The notes beneath the pieces are model-generated. The model was not told where the DNA came from, did no database searches, and saw only the letters and a program-made list of their open reading frames with translations. Shown one piece after another: positions 1-9,412 of a stretch of DNA of 64,000 nucleotides (position 1 is the stretch's first letter; every line of letters starts with the position of its first letter). This stretch comes from Pseudomonas parasichuanensis (GTDB lineage: Bacteria > Pseudomonadota > Gammaproteobacteria > Pseudomonadales > Pseudomonadaceae). The stretch covers positions 1-64,000 of the forward strand of contig NZ_BQHO01000011.1 in assembly GCF_021601385.1 (NCBI RefSeq). The letters are read 5' to 3'. The position numbers and the translations under genes were made by a program.

Positions 1-106
1 GGGGTTGGCCTGTGCTTCGGTGGCGCTGACGTTTGCCTTTGAATGGCGGATGAAGCGGATGATTGGCAAGGCGGGAGTTGCGGCAAAAGTGGTGGCGCCC
101 GTGTGA
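1..106 (+). CDS. C-terminal end of an unidentified, probably membrane protein (partial)
   Basis: An open frame enters from the left edge and ends with TGA at 104-106. The last 34 residues begin with a short hydrophobic run (GLACASVALTFAF) followed by a basic stretch (EWRMKRMIGK). This looks like the end of a final transmembrane helix with a positive cytoplasmic tail. A GC-rich hairpin follows directly, which supports this being a true gene end. Too little is visible to name a family. Confidence 0.5.
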   Translation, partial: GLACASVALTFAFEWRMKRMIGKAGVAAKVVAPV

Positions 107-112
107 TCCTTG

Positions 113-132
113 GGGCCGCTTTGCGGCCCTTT
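113..132 (+). terminator. Hairpin terminator after the partial gene
   Basis: GGGCCGC at 113-119 pairs with GCGGCCC at 123-129 around a TTT loop and is followed by TTT. It lies 7 bases after the stop codon of the partial gene. The T-tract is short, so termination may be weak. Confidence 0.5.
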
Positions 133-210
133 CGCCGGCAAGCCGGCTCCCACATGGGCCGCGCAAACCTTGAAGCAAGCGCGCACTTTGTGGGAGCCGG
201 CTTGCCGGCG
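133..210. repeat. REP pair, GCCGGC-stem type
   Basis: Two inverted copies of a P. putida-type REP lie at 133-154 and 189-210. Each has a GCCGGC-AA-GCCGGC stem and a TCCCACA tail, and the tails face each other. They occupy the gap between two convergent genes. Confidence 0.85.
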
Positions 211-218
211 ATGAGGCC

Positions 219-1886
219 CTAGAGGACCTCCGCCAACTTGGGCTCGGAAGCCTGCAACAGGTACTCGATCAACTCCGCTACCGGCAATGGCCGGCTGACC
301 AAAAAGCCCTGCACCTGGTCGCATCCGAACTCACGCAGCAACGCCATCTGTTCTTCGCTCTCGACGCCTTCGGCCACCACCTCCAGGTTGAGGTTGTGCG
401 CCAGGTTGATCATCGCGTGCACCAGCTTGCGGTTCTCCTCGCGCTGCTCCATGCCGCCGACGAAACTGCGGTCGACCTTGAGCAGGGTGATCGGCAGGCT
501 GTTCAGGTGCACGAACGAAGAGAAACCGGTACCGAAGTCGTCCAGCGAGAAGCGCACACCGAGGCGCCCGAGGGCATCCATGGTCTGGCGTACCAGCTCG
601 TTGCGGCGCATCACCGCGGTTTCGGTCAGTTCGAACTCCAGCCAGCGCGCATCGACGCCATGCTCGACGATCAGCCGGCTCAGGGTGGCCAGCAACTGGC
701 TGTCCTGGAACTGGCGGAAGCTCAGGTTCACTGCCATGTGCAACGGCTGCAGGCCGCGTTCGCGCAAGGCCTGCATATCGCTCAGGGCACGGGAAATCAC
801 CCAGTAGCCCAGCGGCACGATCAGCCCGCTCTGCTCGGCCAGCGGCACGAACTCGCTGGGCGGCAGCAGGCCGCGTTCCGGGTGGTTCCAGCGCACCAGG
901 GCCTCGAGGCCGACGATGCGGCCGTCGGCCAGGTTCAGCCGTGGCTGGTAGTGCAGCTCCAGCTCGTCGCGGCGCAGGGCGCGGCGCAGTTCGCTTTCCA
1001 GGTCGGCGAGGCTGCGGGCATTGCGGTTGATGCGCTCGTTGAACACATGGAAGGTGCAGCCCTGGCTGCCCTTGGCCTGGCGCATGGCAATGTGCGCATG
1101 CCACATCAGCGGGTCGGCACCGGCCTGGGCGCGGGCGTGGGCGATGCCCAGGCTGCAGCCGAGCAGCAGGCTTTCGCCATCGATCCAGTAGGGTTCGGTC
1201 AGGGCTTCGGTGATGCGTTCGGCGATCCATTCGGCGCGGTTGGCGTCGCGGCGGGTGTCGATCAGCAAGGCGAACTCGTCACTGCCCAGGCGCGCCAGTT
1301 GGTCGGTGGCCTCGAGTTGGCTCTTGAGCCGTGCCACCACCTGCAGGATCAGGCGATCGCCGCCCTGGTGGCCGAGGGCATCGTTGACGTGGCGGAAGTT
1401 GTCGAGGTCGAGGTGGCCCAGGGCCAGGCCGCGGCCTTCGTTTTCGGCCAGCCGCGTGGTCAGCAGGGCCTGGAAGCCCTGGCGGTTGGCGATGCCGGTC
1501 AGCGGGTCCTGCTCGGCAAGGCGTTGCAGGGTGGCGACCAGCACACCGCGTTCGCGCACGTGGCGCAGGGAGCGGCGCAGGGTGTCGGTGCAGAGCTGCG
1601 CCAGCACCAGCCAGTCGCTGACGCCCACCGGCGTGCCGGCAGGCTCGTGCTCCAGCAGCAGGATGGTCGGCAGCTCACAGCGCCCCGGGGCCGGCTGCAG
1701 TTCGGGGGTGGCCAGCACCACGGCCTGGCGGTCGTTGGCGAACAGGCTGTCGACCGCTGCCCAGCTCGGCGCGGTCAGCAGCACCGCACTCCCACCCAGA
1801 GGCTGCAGGCATTCGCGCAAACGTGCGGCCCATTCCGGCTCATCGGCCAACAGCAGCAAACGCAGGGGTTCGGCGGGCGTGGACAA
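219..1886 (-). CDS. GGDEF/EAL cyclic-di-GMP enzyme with degenerate GGDEF site
   Basis: This 555-residue protein has a receiver-like N-terminus without an obvious phosphoacceptor (about 1-115), a GGDEF domain (about 120-285) and an EAL domain (about 300-545). The cyclase signature reads GSDEF at 201-205 instead of GGDEF. The EAL side looks intact: EAL at 328-330, DDFGTG at 449-454, K470 and E506. I infer mainly phosphodiesterase activity. No membrane segment is seen, so it should be cytoplasmic. The start is TTG at 1884-1886: AAGGAG sits 7 bases upstream and an in-frame TAA lies between that and any earlier start. A perfect Fur-type palindrome lies about 60 bases upstream. The gene is convergent with the partial gene at the left edge. 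Confidence 0.9.
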   Translation of the reverse strand: MSTPAEPLRLLLLADEPEWAARLRECLQPLGGSAVLLTAPSWAAVDSLFANDRQAVVLATPELQPAPGRCELPTILLLEHEPAGTPVGVSDWLVLAQLCTDTLRRSLRHVRERGVLVATLQRLAEQDPLTGIANRQGFQALLTTRLAENEGRGLALGHLDLDNFRHVNDALGHQGGDRLILQVVARLKSQLEATDQLARLGSDEFALLIDTRRDANRAEWIAERITEALTEPYWIDGESLLLGCSLGIAHARAQAGADPLMWHAHIAMRQAKGSQGCTFHVFNERINRNARSLADLESELRRALRRDELELHYQPRLNLADGRIVGLEALVRWNHPERGLLPPSEFVPLAEQSGLIVPLGYWVISRALSDMQALRERGLQPLHMAVNLSFRQFQDSQLLATLSRLIVEHGVDARWLEFELTETAVMRRNELVRQTMDALGRLGVRFSLDDFGTGFSSFVHLNSLPITLLKVDRSFVGGMEQREENRKLVHAMINLAHNLNLEVVAEGVESEEQMALLREFGCDQVQGFLVSRPLPVAELIEYLLQASEPKLAEVL

Positions 1887-1945
1887 GCGGGCTCCTTAGG
1901 CGTGGACGGTGGAACGGCGGGGGCGGTGTATCCTACCGCAACAAA

Positions 1946-1960
1946 TGAAAATGATTTTCA
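1946..1960. promoter_or_regulatory. Candidate Fur box
   Basis: TGAAAAT-G-ATTTTCA is a perfect 7-1-7 palindrome matching the accepted Fur core layout TGATAAT-N-ATTATCA apart from one symmetrical substitution per arm. It is centred 67 bases upstream of the TTG start of the GGDEF/EAL gene, a normal operator distance. The next gene on the other side, rep, starts 250 bases away. Confidence 0.6.
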
Positions 1961-2165
1961 CTTTTAGTCATGGCCGTCCTTGACCAGCGCCCCGACGCAT
2001 TTTGACGTGCATCCTGCGCGAAACCCGCGCAACCGGCAAACGGGATTTCGGGGAATTGCATGGCGCTTGGCAGTATCGCCCTGCCAGCCGGTGAAAAACC
2101 CCGCCTGGCAGGCGGTAAAAGGTTGACTCACACGTCAGACGGTCGCGCCACAACCGCTTGATGCC

Positions 2166-2174
2166 TGTTAGAAT
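2166..2174 (+). promoter_or_regulatory. Putative extended -10 promoter of rep
   Basis: TGT-TAGAAT is an extended -10 (TGn followed by a hexamer matching TATAAT at five positions) 35 bases before the rep start codon. No good -35 hexamer sits 17 bases upstream, as is common for extended -10 promoters. Confidence 0.35.
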
Positions 2175-2209
2175 GCGCGGCTATTTTCTGGCGACCCCCG
2201 GTTTCTAGC

Positions 2210-4219
2210 ATGTCCCGACTCAATCCCCGGCAACAGGAAGCCCGAGACTACGTTGGCGGCCCTCTTTTGGTGCTCGCTGGTGCAGGCTCGGGCAAGACCA
2301 GCGTGATCACGCGCAAGATTGCCCACCTCATCCAGAACTGCGGCATCCGTGCCCAGTACATCGTGGCGATGACCTTTACCAACAAGGCCGCCCGCGAGAT
2401 GAAGGAACGGGTCGGCACCCTGCTGCGTCCGGGGGAAGGCCGTGGCCTGACGGTGTGCACCTTCCACAACCTGGGCCTGAACATCATCCGCAAGGAGCAC
2501 GAGCGCCTGGGCTACAAGCCGGGCTTCTCGATCTTCGACGAGTCCGACATCAAGGCATTGCTGTCGGACATCATGCAGAAGGAATACTCCGGCGACGACG
2601 GCATCGACGAGATCAAGAACATGATCGGTGCCTGGAAGAACGACCTGATCCTGCCGCCCGAGGCACTGGAAAAAGCGCGCAACCCGCGCGAGCAGACCGC
2701 CGCCATCGTCTACACCCACTACCAGCGCACGCTCAAGGCGTTCAACGCGGTGGACTTCGACGACCTGATCCTGCAACCGGTCAAGCTGTTCCAGGAGCAC
2801 CCCGAGGTGCTCGAGCGCTGGCAGAACCGCGTACGCTACCTGCTGGTGGACGAATACCAGGACACCAACGCCAGCCAGTACCTGCTGGTGAAGATGCTGA
2901 TCGGCATGCGCAACCAGTTCACCGTGGTGGGTGACGACGACCAGTCGATCTACGCCTGGCGCGGCGCACGGCCAGAGAACCTGATGCTGCTCAAGGAGGA
3001 CTACCCCTCCCTGAAGATCGTCATGCTCGAACAGAACTACCGCTCCACCAGCCGCATCCTGCGCTGCGCCAACGTGCTGATCGCCAACAACCCCCATGCC
3101 TTCGAGAAACAGCTGTGGAGCGAGATGGGCGTGGGCGACGAGATCCGCGTGATCCGCTGCAAGAACGAGGAAGCCGAGGCCGAACGCGTGGCCATGGAGA
3201 TCCTCACCCTGCACCTGCGCACCAACCGCCCGTACAGCGACTTCGCCATCCTCTACCGCGGCAACTACCAGGCCAAGCTGATCGAACTGAAGCTGCAGCA
3301 CCACCAGGTGCCGTATCGCCTGTCGGGCGGCAACAGCTTCTTCGGCCGCCAGGAAGTGAAGGACCTGATGGCCTACCTGCGCCTGCTGGTGAACCCGGAC
3401 GATGACAACGCCTACCTGCGGGTGATCAACGTGCCGCGCCGCGAGATCGGCTCGACCACCCTGGAAAAGCTCGGCAACTACGCCACCGAGCGCGGTGTGT
3501 CGATGTACGCCGCCAGCGAGGAGCTGGGCCTGGGCGAGCACCTGGACGCGCGCTATACCGAACGCCTGCAGCGCTTCAAGCACTGGCTCGACGGGGTGCG
3601 CCACAAGGTGGCCCTGGACGAGCCGATCGCCGCGCTGCACGAGATGATCCGCGACATCGACTACGAGAACTGGATCCGCCAGCAGACCGCCAGCGACAAG
3701 GCGGCGGAGTTCCGCATCAGCAACGTCTGGTTCCTGGTCGAAGCGCTGAAGAACACCCTCGAGAAGGACGAAGAGGGTGACATGACCATCGAGGACGCCA
3801 TCGGCAAGCTGGTGCTGCGCGACATGCTCGAGCGCCAGCAGGAAGAGGAAGAAAACGCCGAGGGCGTGCAGATGATGACCCTGCATGCCTCCAAGGGCCT
3901 GGAATTCCCCTACGTGTTCATCATGGGCATGGAGGAGGAGATCCTCCCCCACCGCTCGAGCATCGAGGCCGACACCATCGAAGAAGAACGCCGCCTGGCC
4001 TACGTGGGCATCACCCGCGCGCGCCAGACCCTGGCCTTCACCTTCGCCGCCAAGCGCAAGCAGTACGGCGAAATCATCGACTGCACGCCGAGCCGGTTCC
4101 TCGATGAGCTGCCGCCGGACGACCTGGCCTGGGAAGGCCTGGATGATGCGCCTGTTGAAGTGAAAGCCGCGCGGGGCAACAACGCGCTGGCCGATATCCG
4201 GGCCATGCTCAAACGCTGA
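2210..4219 (+). CDS. rep: ATP-dependent DNA helicase Rep
   Basis: This 669-residue superfamily 1A helicase moves 3'-5' on single-stranded DNA and helps forks restart and pass protein blocks. Visible motifs are the Q-motif region LNPRQQEA near residue 4, Walker A AGAGSGKT at 23-30, Walker B with DEYQDTN at 214-220, the QNYRS motif, and near the end TLHASKGLEFP and a VGITRAR segment. Length and the opening residues fit Rep rather than UvrD. The ATG at 2210 is the first start of the frame. The neighbouring xpt start lies 63 bases downstream. A large open frame antisense to this gene (2168-3952) is a high-GC shadow. Confidence 0.97.
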   Translation: MSRLNPRQQEARDYVGGPLLVLAGAGSGKTSVITRKIAHLIQNCGIRAQYIVAMTFTNKAAREMKERVGTLLRPGEGRGLTVCTFHNLGLNIIRKEHERLGYKPGFSIFDESDIKALLSDIMQKEYSGDDGIDEIKNMIGAWKNDLILPPEALEKARNPREQTAAIVYTHYQRTLKAFNAVDFDDLILQPVKLFQEHPEVLERWQNRVRYLLVDEYQDTNASQYLLVKMLIGMRNQFTVVGDDDQSIYAWRGARPENLMLLKEDYPSLKIVMLEQNYRSTSRILRCANVLIANNPHAFEKQLWSEMGVGDEIRVIRCKNEEAEAERVAMEILTLHLRTNRPYSDFAILYRGNYQAKLIELKLQHHQVPYRLSGGNSFFGRQEVKDLMAYLRLLVNPDDDNAYLRVINVPRREIGSTTLEKLGNYATERGVSMYAASEELGLGEHLDARYTERLQRFKHWLDGVRHKVALDEPIAALHEMIRDIDYENWIRQQTASDKAAEFRISNVWFLVEALKNTLEKDEEGDMTIEDAIGKLVLRDMLERQQEEEENAEGVQMMTLHASKGLEFPYVFIMGMEEEILPHRSSIEADTIEEERRLAYVGITRARQTLAFTFAAKRKQYGEIIDCTPSRFLDELPPDDLAWEGLDDAPVEVKAARGNNALADIRAMLKR

Positions 4220-4237
4220 TCAACCATTACTCTTTAA

Positions 4238-4855
<618 letters not shown>

Positions 4856-4864
4856 TGGCCATTG

Positions 4865-4884
4865 GGGCCGCTTTGCGGCCCTTT
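4865..4884 (+). terminator. Terminator hairpin after xpt
   Basis: GGGCCGC at 4865-4871 pairs with GCGGCCC at 4875-4881, followed by TTT. It begins ten bases after the xpt stop codon. A second hairpin (GGGCTGC/GCAGCCC, 4906-4922) and a CCGGCC/GGCCGG palindrome between them can serve the convergent gene on the other strand. Confidence 0.55.
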
Positions 4885-4927
4885 CCGGCCGGTCCGGCCG
4901 GAAAGGGCTGCGCAGCAGCCCCGGCGA

Positions 4928-6787
4928 TCACCGGGTTGCCGCCAACCCCGCCAGCAGCAACCGCTGGTACAGCTCCTCCTTCAGCCCCTGCGGCTGCGCA
5001 AGCCCCATGCGCGCCAACTGCGCCGCATAGGCCTCGGGCGCCGGTGCGTCCAGTGCCGCCTTGCCCAGCTCCAGCACCTCGCTCAGCTTGAACTTGCTCT
5101 TCAACCAGTTCAGCGCCCGCAACAGGTCGCGCTCCTGCGCCGTGAAGTCGCTGCCCAGCGGGTACTCCGGGAACAGCCGTGCATGCCGCGCACGGATCGC
5201 CTCCAGGCGCTCGGGGATGTTGTCGCGGTAGCGCTCGTCCAGCTCGAAGTCTTTCGCCAGCTTGCCCGCCGCCTTGGCCTGCTCCATCAGCTGCGCCTGG
5301 AAGCGTGAATCACTGATCGCCAGAAGGCGCACGATGCATTCGTTGTCGGTTTGCCCGCGCAGGTCGGCGATGCCGTACTCGGTGATCACGACATCGCGCA
5401 GGTGCCGGGGAATGGTGCAGTGGCCGTAGGTCCAGAACAGGTTGGAGCTGACCTCCCCGCCCGCCTCGCGCCAGCTGCGCAGCAGCAGCACCGAACGCCC
5501 GCCCTCCAGGGCATGGCCCTGGGCGACGAAATTGTACTGACCGCCCACACCGCTGAGCACCCGGCCATCCTCGAGCTGGTCGGCCACGCCGGCGCCAAGC
5601 AGGGTCATGCCGAACGCCGTGTTGATGAAGCGCGCATCGCGGCGCTGGCGGCGTTTGAGTGCCTCCTGGCCGTACAGCTCGTTGATGAAGCTGATGCGGG
5701 TCATGGCGAACTGTGCGCGCTGCGCCAGCGGCATGTCGCGCAGGCGCTGGTAGAACGCCCGCGGGCCTAGGAAGAAGCCGCCGTGTACCAGCACGCCCTG
5801 CTCGTCCGCCGGGCGCCGCACCACGCCGGCCTCGGCCAGGGCCAACAGGCCGTTGACGAACATCTCGCTGCAGCCGTACAGGCCCTGGGCGAAGGTATCC
5901 AGGCCCCCTTCCCGCTCGATCAGCGCCTGCCACGGGCCTATGTCCAACGCTTCGAGCAAGGCCCGGTAACCGTCGTTGTCACCCTGGCGCGCCAGCAAGG
6001 CGGCGGCCACGGCATCGCCCATGGCGCCGATGCCGATCTGCAAGGTGCCGCCGTCGCGCACCAGGGTGCTGGCGTGCAGGCCGATGCAGTGGTCCTGGGT
6101 CGAGACCGGCATGTTCGGTGTGGAGAACAGCCGGCGTTGCTCGGGCTCGTCGATCAGCAGGTCGAAGGCGTCGATGGCCAGCTCCGAGTCACCGGGCATG
6201 TAGGGCAGTTCGCTGTGCACCTGGCCGAGCAGCAGGATGGTTTCACCGGCTGCGCGGCGCTTTTCGATCATTGGCAGCAGGTCGAGGGTGATGTCGGGGT
6301 TGCAGGCCAGGCTGAGGTGACCGGAGCGTTCGGGCGTGGCGGCCACCAACTGGGCCACCAGGTTCAGGCCCTTGGCGTTGATGTCGCGGGCGGCGTGGCT
6401 GTAGTTGCTGCTGACGTAGTCCTGCTGCGCCGAAACGCTGTGCAGCAGGCTGCCCGGCTGCATGAAGAACTGCTCGACGCGGATGTTCGGTGGCAGGCTG
6501 TCGGCGCGCAGGTCGGCGACGTAGGTGAGCTCTTCATAGTCGGCGAATACGCGCTCGACGAAGGGTTCGAGGAAGCGCCGTTGCAGGCCATCGCCCAAGG
6601 GCGGGCGGCCGAGGGACAGGGCGGTGTAGATCGTCAGCGAGCGCTCGGGCAGGTCGCGAATTCGCGCATAAAGCGCGTTGACGAAAGCGTTGGGTTTGCC
6701 AAGGCCCAGCGGCAGGCCCATGTGGATGTGGGCCGGCAGGCGGGCCAGGACTTGCTCGACAGCCTGGTCGATGGAGCAGAGGTGCAT
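4928..6787 (-). CDS. Acetyl-CoA hydrolase/transferase family protein
   Basis: This 619-residue protein belongs to the class I CoA-transferase family that includes acetyl-CoA hydrolases and succinyl-CoA:acetate CoA-transferases. The C-terminal half has the family core (FINELYGQE, where the Glu of the ELYGQE region is a plausible catalytic residue, then GGQYNFV and ITEYGIADLRG). The N-terminal half is longer than in typical 500-residue members, and the exact acyl substrate cannot be read. I choose the ATG at 6787 because AGGAGG lies 5 bases before it. The upstream ATG at 6805 would place that ribosome site inside the coding region. It is convergent with xpt. Confidence 0.85.
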   Translation of the reverse strand: MHLCSIDQAVEQVLARLPAHIHMGLPLGLGKPNAFVNALYARIRDLPERSLTIYTALSLGRPPLGDGLQRRFLEPFVERVFADYEELTYVADLRADSLPPNIRVEQFFMQPGSLLHSVSAQQDYVSSNYSHAARDINAKGLNLVAQLVAATPERSGHLSLACNPDITLDLLPMIEKRRAAGETILLLGQVHSELPYMPGDSELAIDAFDLLIDEPEQRRLFSTPNMPVSTQDHCIGLHASTLVRDGGTLQIGIGAMGDAVAAALLARQGDNDGYRALLEALDIGPWQALIEREGGLDTFAQGLYGCSEMFVNGLLALAEAGVVRRPADEQGVLVHGGFFLGPRAFYQRLRDMPLAQRAQFAMTRISFINELYGQEALKRRQRRDARFINTAFGMTLLGAGVADQLEDGRVLSGVGGQYNFVAQGHALEGGRSVLLLRSWREAGGEVSSNLFWTYGHCTIPRHLRDVVITEYGIADLRGQTDNECIVRLLAISDSRFQAQLMEQAKAAGKLAKDFELDERYRDNIPERLEAIRARHARLFPEYPLGSDFTAQERDLLRALNWLKSKFKLSEVLELGKAALDAPAPEAYAAQLARMGLAQPQGLKEELYQRLLLAGLAATR

Positions 6788-6853
6788 CGGGGCCTCCTGA
6801 GACATCCATGGGTTCAGGGGTTGGACATGGCGCTAGCGGCTTGGTTGCCTGTG

Positions 6854-6889
6854 CCGGCCCTTTCGCGGCTTTAGCCGCGAAAGGGCCGG
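6854..6889. repeat. Perfect 16-bp inverted repeat
   Basis: CCGGCCCTTTCGCGGC at 6854-6869 is exactly mirrored at 6874-6889 around a four-base loop. It resembles two fused REP ends without the CTCCCACA tail. It lies between cytochrome c5 and the CoA-transferase gene, both on the minus strand. Confidence 0.7.
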
Positions 6890-6901
6890 TACAGCCACCA
6901 C

Positions 6902-6930
6902 AAAAGCAAAGCCCGCCAATAATGGCGGGC
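6902..6930 (-). terminator. Rho-independent terminator of the cytochrome c5 gene
   Basis: On the minus strand GCCCGCC-ATTATT-GGCGGGC (6911-6930) is followed by TTTGCTTTT. It starts about 22 bases after the stop codon of the cytochrome gene. Confidence 0.75.
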
Positions 6931-6951
6931 CTCATGCAATTCAGCTGTATC

Positions 6952-7374
6952 TCACAGCCCGGACATCTTCTTGATCGCCCCTTTCAGATCATCATCCGAG
7001 CAATCCGCGCAGGTGCCCTTCGGCGGCATGGCGTTGATCCCGGTAATGGCCTTGGCCAGGATGCCGTCGAGGCCGCCCTGGTGGTCGGCGCGTTCTTTCC
7101 AGGCCGCGGTGTCACCGATTTTCGGCGCGCCCAGCAGGCCGCTGCCATGGCAGGCGTTGCAGTGCTTGGCGATGATGTCGTCGGGGGTCTTGGCACCGCC
7201 GCCGCCAGCGCTGGCGACCACTTCCATGCCCTTGCATTCCTGGCCCTGGACGCAGACCTGCCCTACCGGTGCCAGGCGCTTGGCGATCTCGTCGTTGGTC
7301 GCAGCGGTTGCGCTGATTGCCCAAAGGGCGAATACGGCTGCTGGTACGGCCAGCATCTTCTTGATTTGGTTCAC
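6952..7374 (-). CDS. Cytochrome c5 family protein, periplasmic
   Basis: This 140-residue protein is a small monohaem c-type cytochrome for periplasmic electron transfer. A signal peptide (about 1-25, ending ALWAISATAA) precedes the mature part. The haem site is CNACH at 72-76 and M116 in INAMPPKG is the likely axial ligand. A second Cys pair (C122, C125) near the C-terminus is a known feature of cytochrome c5. The start is GTG at 7374, with GAGGG seven bases upstream; the longer frame has no cytochrome-like sequence. The next gene upstream encodes the PauR-like regulator, on the same strand. Confidence 0.92.
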   Translation of the reverse strand: MNQIKKMLAVPAAVFALWAISATAATNDEIAKRLAPVGQVCVQGQECKGMEVVASAGGGGAKTPDDIIAKHCNACHGSGLLGAPKIGDTAAWKERADHQGGLDGILAKAITGINAMPPKGTCADCSDDDLKGAIKKMSGL

Positions 7375-7510
7375 ACGTACACCCTCATGGTGGCTAATCA
7401 CGCTCGCGGCCACGGAATAGCGAGCGTTGAAAAGTATAGCGGCACTCCTGAAAGCGTGGAACGACCACACTCGGGGAAAGGGTATTGGCGAATCAATGCA
7501 CTGCGCTGGA

Positions 7511-8059
7511 TCAAAAGTTCGACGGGGTGGCCGCACTGATCAAGCGGGCAGGCTCTGCGAACGGGTTGCGGAAGCGGTGCGGGCGGGTGCTTTCGAAGTA
7601 GTAGCTGTCGCCGGCTTCGAGGATGAAGATCTCGGTGCCGACCACCAGCTCCAGGCGCCCTTCCAGGAGGATGCCGGTCTCTTCACCGTCATGGGTGAGC
7701 ATCTCTTCGCCGGTGTCGGCGCCGGGCGGGTACACCTCGTTGAGGAAGGCGATGGCGCGGTTGGGGTGCGACTTGCCGACCAGTTTCATGGTCACCGCTC
7801 CGTCGGAGATGTCGATCAGCTCGTGGGCCTTGTAGACGATCTGCGTGGGGCTTTCCGGGGCCAGTTCGACCGAAAAGAACTCGACCATGGACATCGGGAT
7901 GCCGCTCAGCACCTTGCGCAGGGAACTGATGGAGGGGCTCACGCTGTTCTTCTCGATCATCGAGATGGTGCTGTTGGTCACCCCGGCGCGTTTGGCGAGT
8001 TCGCGCTGGGACAGGCCCTTGAGCTTGCGGATGGCTTGCAGTCGTTCACCGACGTCCAA
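7511..8059 (-). CDS. pauR: PauR/PuuR-like transcriptional regulator (XRE HTH plus cupin)
   Basis: The 182-residue protein has an N-terminal XRE helix-turn-helix (about 3-58, with LSQRELAKRAGVTNSTISMIE) and a C-terminal cupin domain (about 108-178, with GEEMLTHDGEETGILLEG). This layout is that of E. coli PuuR and P. aeruginosa PauR, repressors of polyamine catabolism. The neighbourhood (dadX, dadA, PauB-like oxidase, PauC-like dehydrogenase) agrees. The start is TTG at 8059 with GGAGG eight bases upstream; the frame continues upstream but without family similarity. The effector is inferred, not seen. Confidence 0.85.
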   Translation of the reverse strand: MDVGERLQAIRKLKGLSQRELAKRAGVTNSTISMIEKNSVSPSISSLRKVLSGIPMSMVEFFSVELAPESPTQIVYKAHELIDISDGAVTMKLVGKSHPNRAIAFLNEVYPPGADTGEEMLTHDGEETGILLEGRLELVVGTEIFILEAGDSYYFESTRPHRFRNPFAEPARLISAATPSNF

Positions 8060-8166
8060 AGCGTGGGCCTCCAGGAAGGGGTCAGGTGGGGATGTGTGAA
8101 CGATATGATGGCAATGCCGTTCAGTATTTACAACACACCACCCCACAGCCTGTCCGCTTCGGCGCC

Positions 8167-9240
8167 TTATTCGCCGATATAGTCCCGCGGCACGCGCTTC
8201 AGGTTGCAGAAGATCTGGTAGGGGATGGTACCGGCCTGCAGCGCCACGTCGCTGGCCAGCACCTGCTTGCCCCACAGCTCGACCGGGCTGCCGACGGTGG
8301 CTTCGGGCACCTCGGTGAGGTCGATGCAGAGCATGTCCATCGACACTCGGCCGATCAGTTGGGCGCGCTTGCCGGCGACCACCACGGGCGTGCCGGTGGG
8401 TGCCTGGCGCGGGTAGCCGTCGGCATAGCCCATGGCGACCACGCCGACCCGGGTCGGGCGAGGGCTGACAAACTTGGCGCCATAGCCCACCGGCTCGCCG
8501 GCCGGCAGCTCACGCACGCTGATCACCCGCGATTGCAGGGTCATCACCGGTTGCAGGCGGGCGGCCTGGGCCTGCTCCACTTCGAACGGGGTGGCGCCGT
8601 ACAGCATGATGCCCGGGCGCACCCAGTCGCTCTTGATGCTCGGCCAGCCCAGCACCGCCGGCGAGTTGCGCAGGCTGCACTCGGCGCTGAGGCCCTGGCG
8701 GGCCGCTTCGAACACCGCCACTTGCTGCTCGGTGGCCGTGGCGTCGAGTTCGTCGGCGCGGGCGAAGTGGCTCATCAGCACGATGCGCGACACCTTGCCG
8801 CTGGCCAGCAGGCGTTGGTAAGCGTTGTGGTAGTCCTTGGGGTGCACGCCGACCCGGTGCATGCCGGTGTCCATCTTCAACCAGATGGTCAGCGGCTTGT
8901 GCACCGCGGTCTTTTCCAGCGCTTCGAGCTGCCACAGCGAATGCACCACGCACCACAGGTCATGCTCGGCGATCAGTGCCAGCTCGCTGGCCTCGAAGAA
9001 GCCTTCGAGCAGCAGCACCGGTGCCTTGATGCCGGCCGCGCGCAGTTCCAATGCCTCTTCGATGCAGGCCACGGCAAAACCGTCGGCCTCGGTTTCCAGG
9101 GCCAGGGCGCAACGCACCGCGCCATGGCCATAGGCGTCGGCCTTGACCACGGCCAGGGCCTTGGCACCGGTCAGCTCACGGGCCAGGCGGTAGTTGTGAC
9201 GGAGGGCTTGGAGGTCGATCAGGGCACGGGCGGGACGCAT
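8167..9240 (-). CDS. dadX: Alanine racemase, catabolic type
   Basis: This 357-residue fold-type III PLP enzyme interconverts L- and D-alanine. The PLP lysine is K33 in [10 protein letters not shown]. The second catalytic base is the Tyr of the PVGYGAKF segment near 253, and the barrel ends with [12 protein letters not shown]. The ATG at 9240 gives the usual DadX length. The longer frame starting at 9477 adds about 79 residues rich in Lys, Arg and Ala that do not resemble racemases. It lies downstream of dadA on the same strand, so it should supply D-alanine to DadA. No signal peptide is present, which separates it from periplasmic broad-specificity racemases of this genus. Confidence 0.93.
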   Translation of the reverse strand: MRPARALIDLQALRHNYRLARELTGAKALAVVKADAYGHGAVRCALALETEADGFAVACIEEALELRAAGIKAPVLLLEGFFEASELALIAEHDLWCVVHSLWQLEALEKTAVHKPLTIWLKMDTGMHRVGVHPKDYHNAYQRLLASGKVSRIVLMSHFARADELDATATEQQVAVFEAARQGLSAECSLRNSPAVLGWPSIKSDWVRPGIMLYGATPFEVEQAQAARLQPVMTLQSRVISVRELPAGEPVGYGAKFVSPRPTRVGVVAMGYADGYPRQAPTGTPVVVAGKRAQLIGRVSMDMLCIDLTEVPEATVGSPVELWGKQVLASDVALQAGTIPYQIFCNLKRVPRDYIGE

Positions 9241-9350
9241 GGCGGCAGCCTTCTGGCAGTTCTGGTTATCAGTAAAGCCCCGGCGCGGCGAGTGGGGGTA
9301 GGTACCCACCGCACCGGGGTGAGGGAACAGGTCGATCAGTGTTTGCTTGT

Positions 9351-9412
9351 TCGCGGCTGAAGCCGCTCCCACAGGGATCGCACTTGCTGTGGGAGCGGCT
9401 TTAGCCGGTACA
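9351..9412. repeat. REP-like pair between dadA and dadX
   Basis: Two inverted units (9351-9374 and 9388-9412) have a GCGGCT...AGCCGC stem and CTCCCACA tails facing each other. They fill the middle of the 181-base gap between dadA and dadX. Confidence 0.75.

Larger units (their letters stand above)
1887..2209. other. Intergenic region between the GGDEF/EAL gene and rep
   Basis: This 323-base gap separates two divergent genes. It holds the Fur-type palindrome at 1946-1960, a hairpin with 8-base arms (CCTGCCAG 2080-2087, CTGGCAGG 2105-2112) and an extended -10 element for rep near 2166-2174. A 61-codon frame on the minus strand (1968-2153) has no recognisable content and I do not call it a gene. 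Confidence 0.6.

Noticed and set aside
396-1967. 523-codon open frame on the plus strand
   Set aside because: It lies fully antisense to the GGDEF/EAL gene. The sequence is rich in Gln, Val, Ala and Gly with no domain pattern, which is typical of antisense frames in high-GC DNA.
1968-2153. 61-codon minus-strand frame in the rep upstream region
   Set aside because: No ribosome site and no recognisable composition; the region is better explained as regulatory.
2168-3952. 594-codon frame antisense to rep
   Set aside because: Low-complexity His/Leu/Val/Gln-rich shadow of a well-defined helicase gene.
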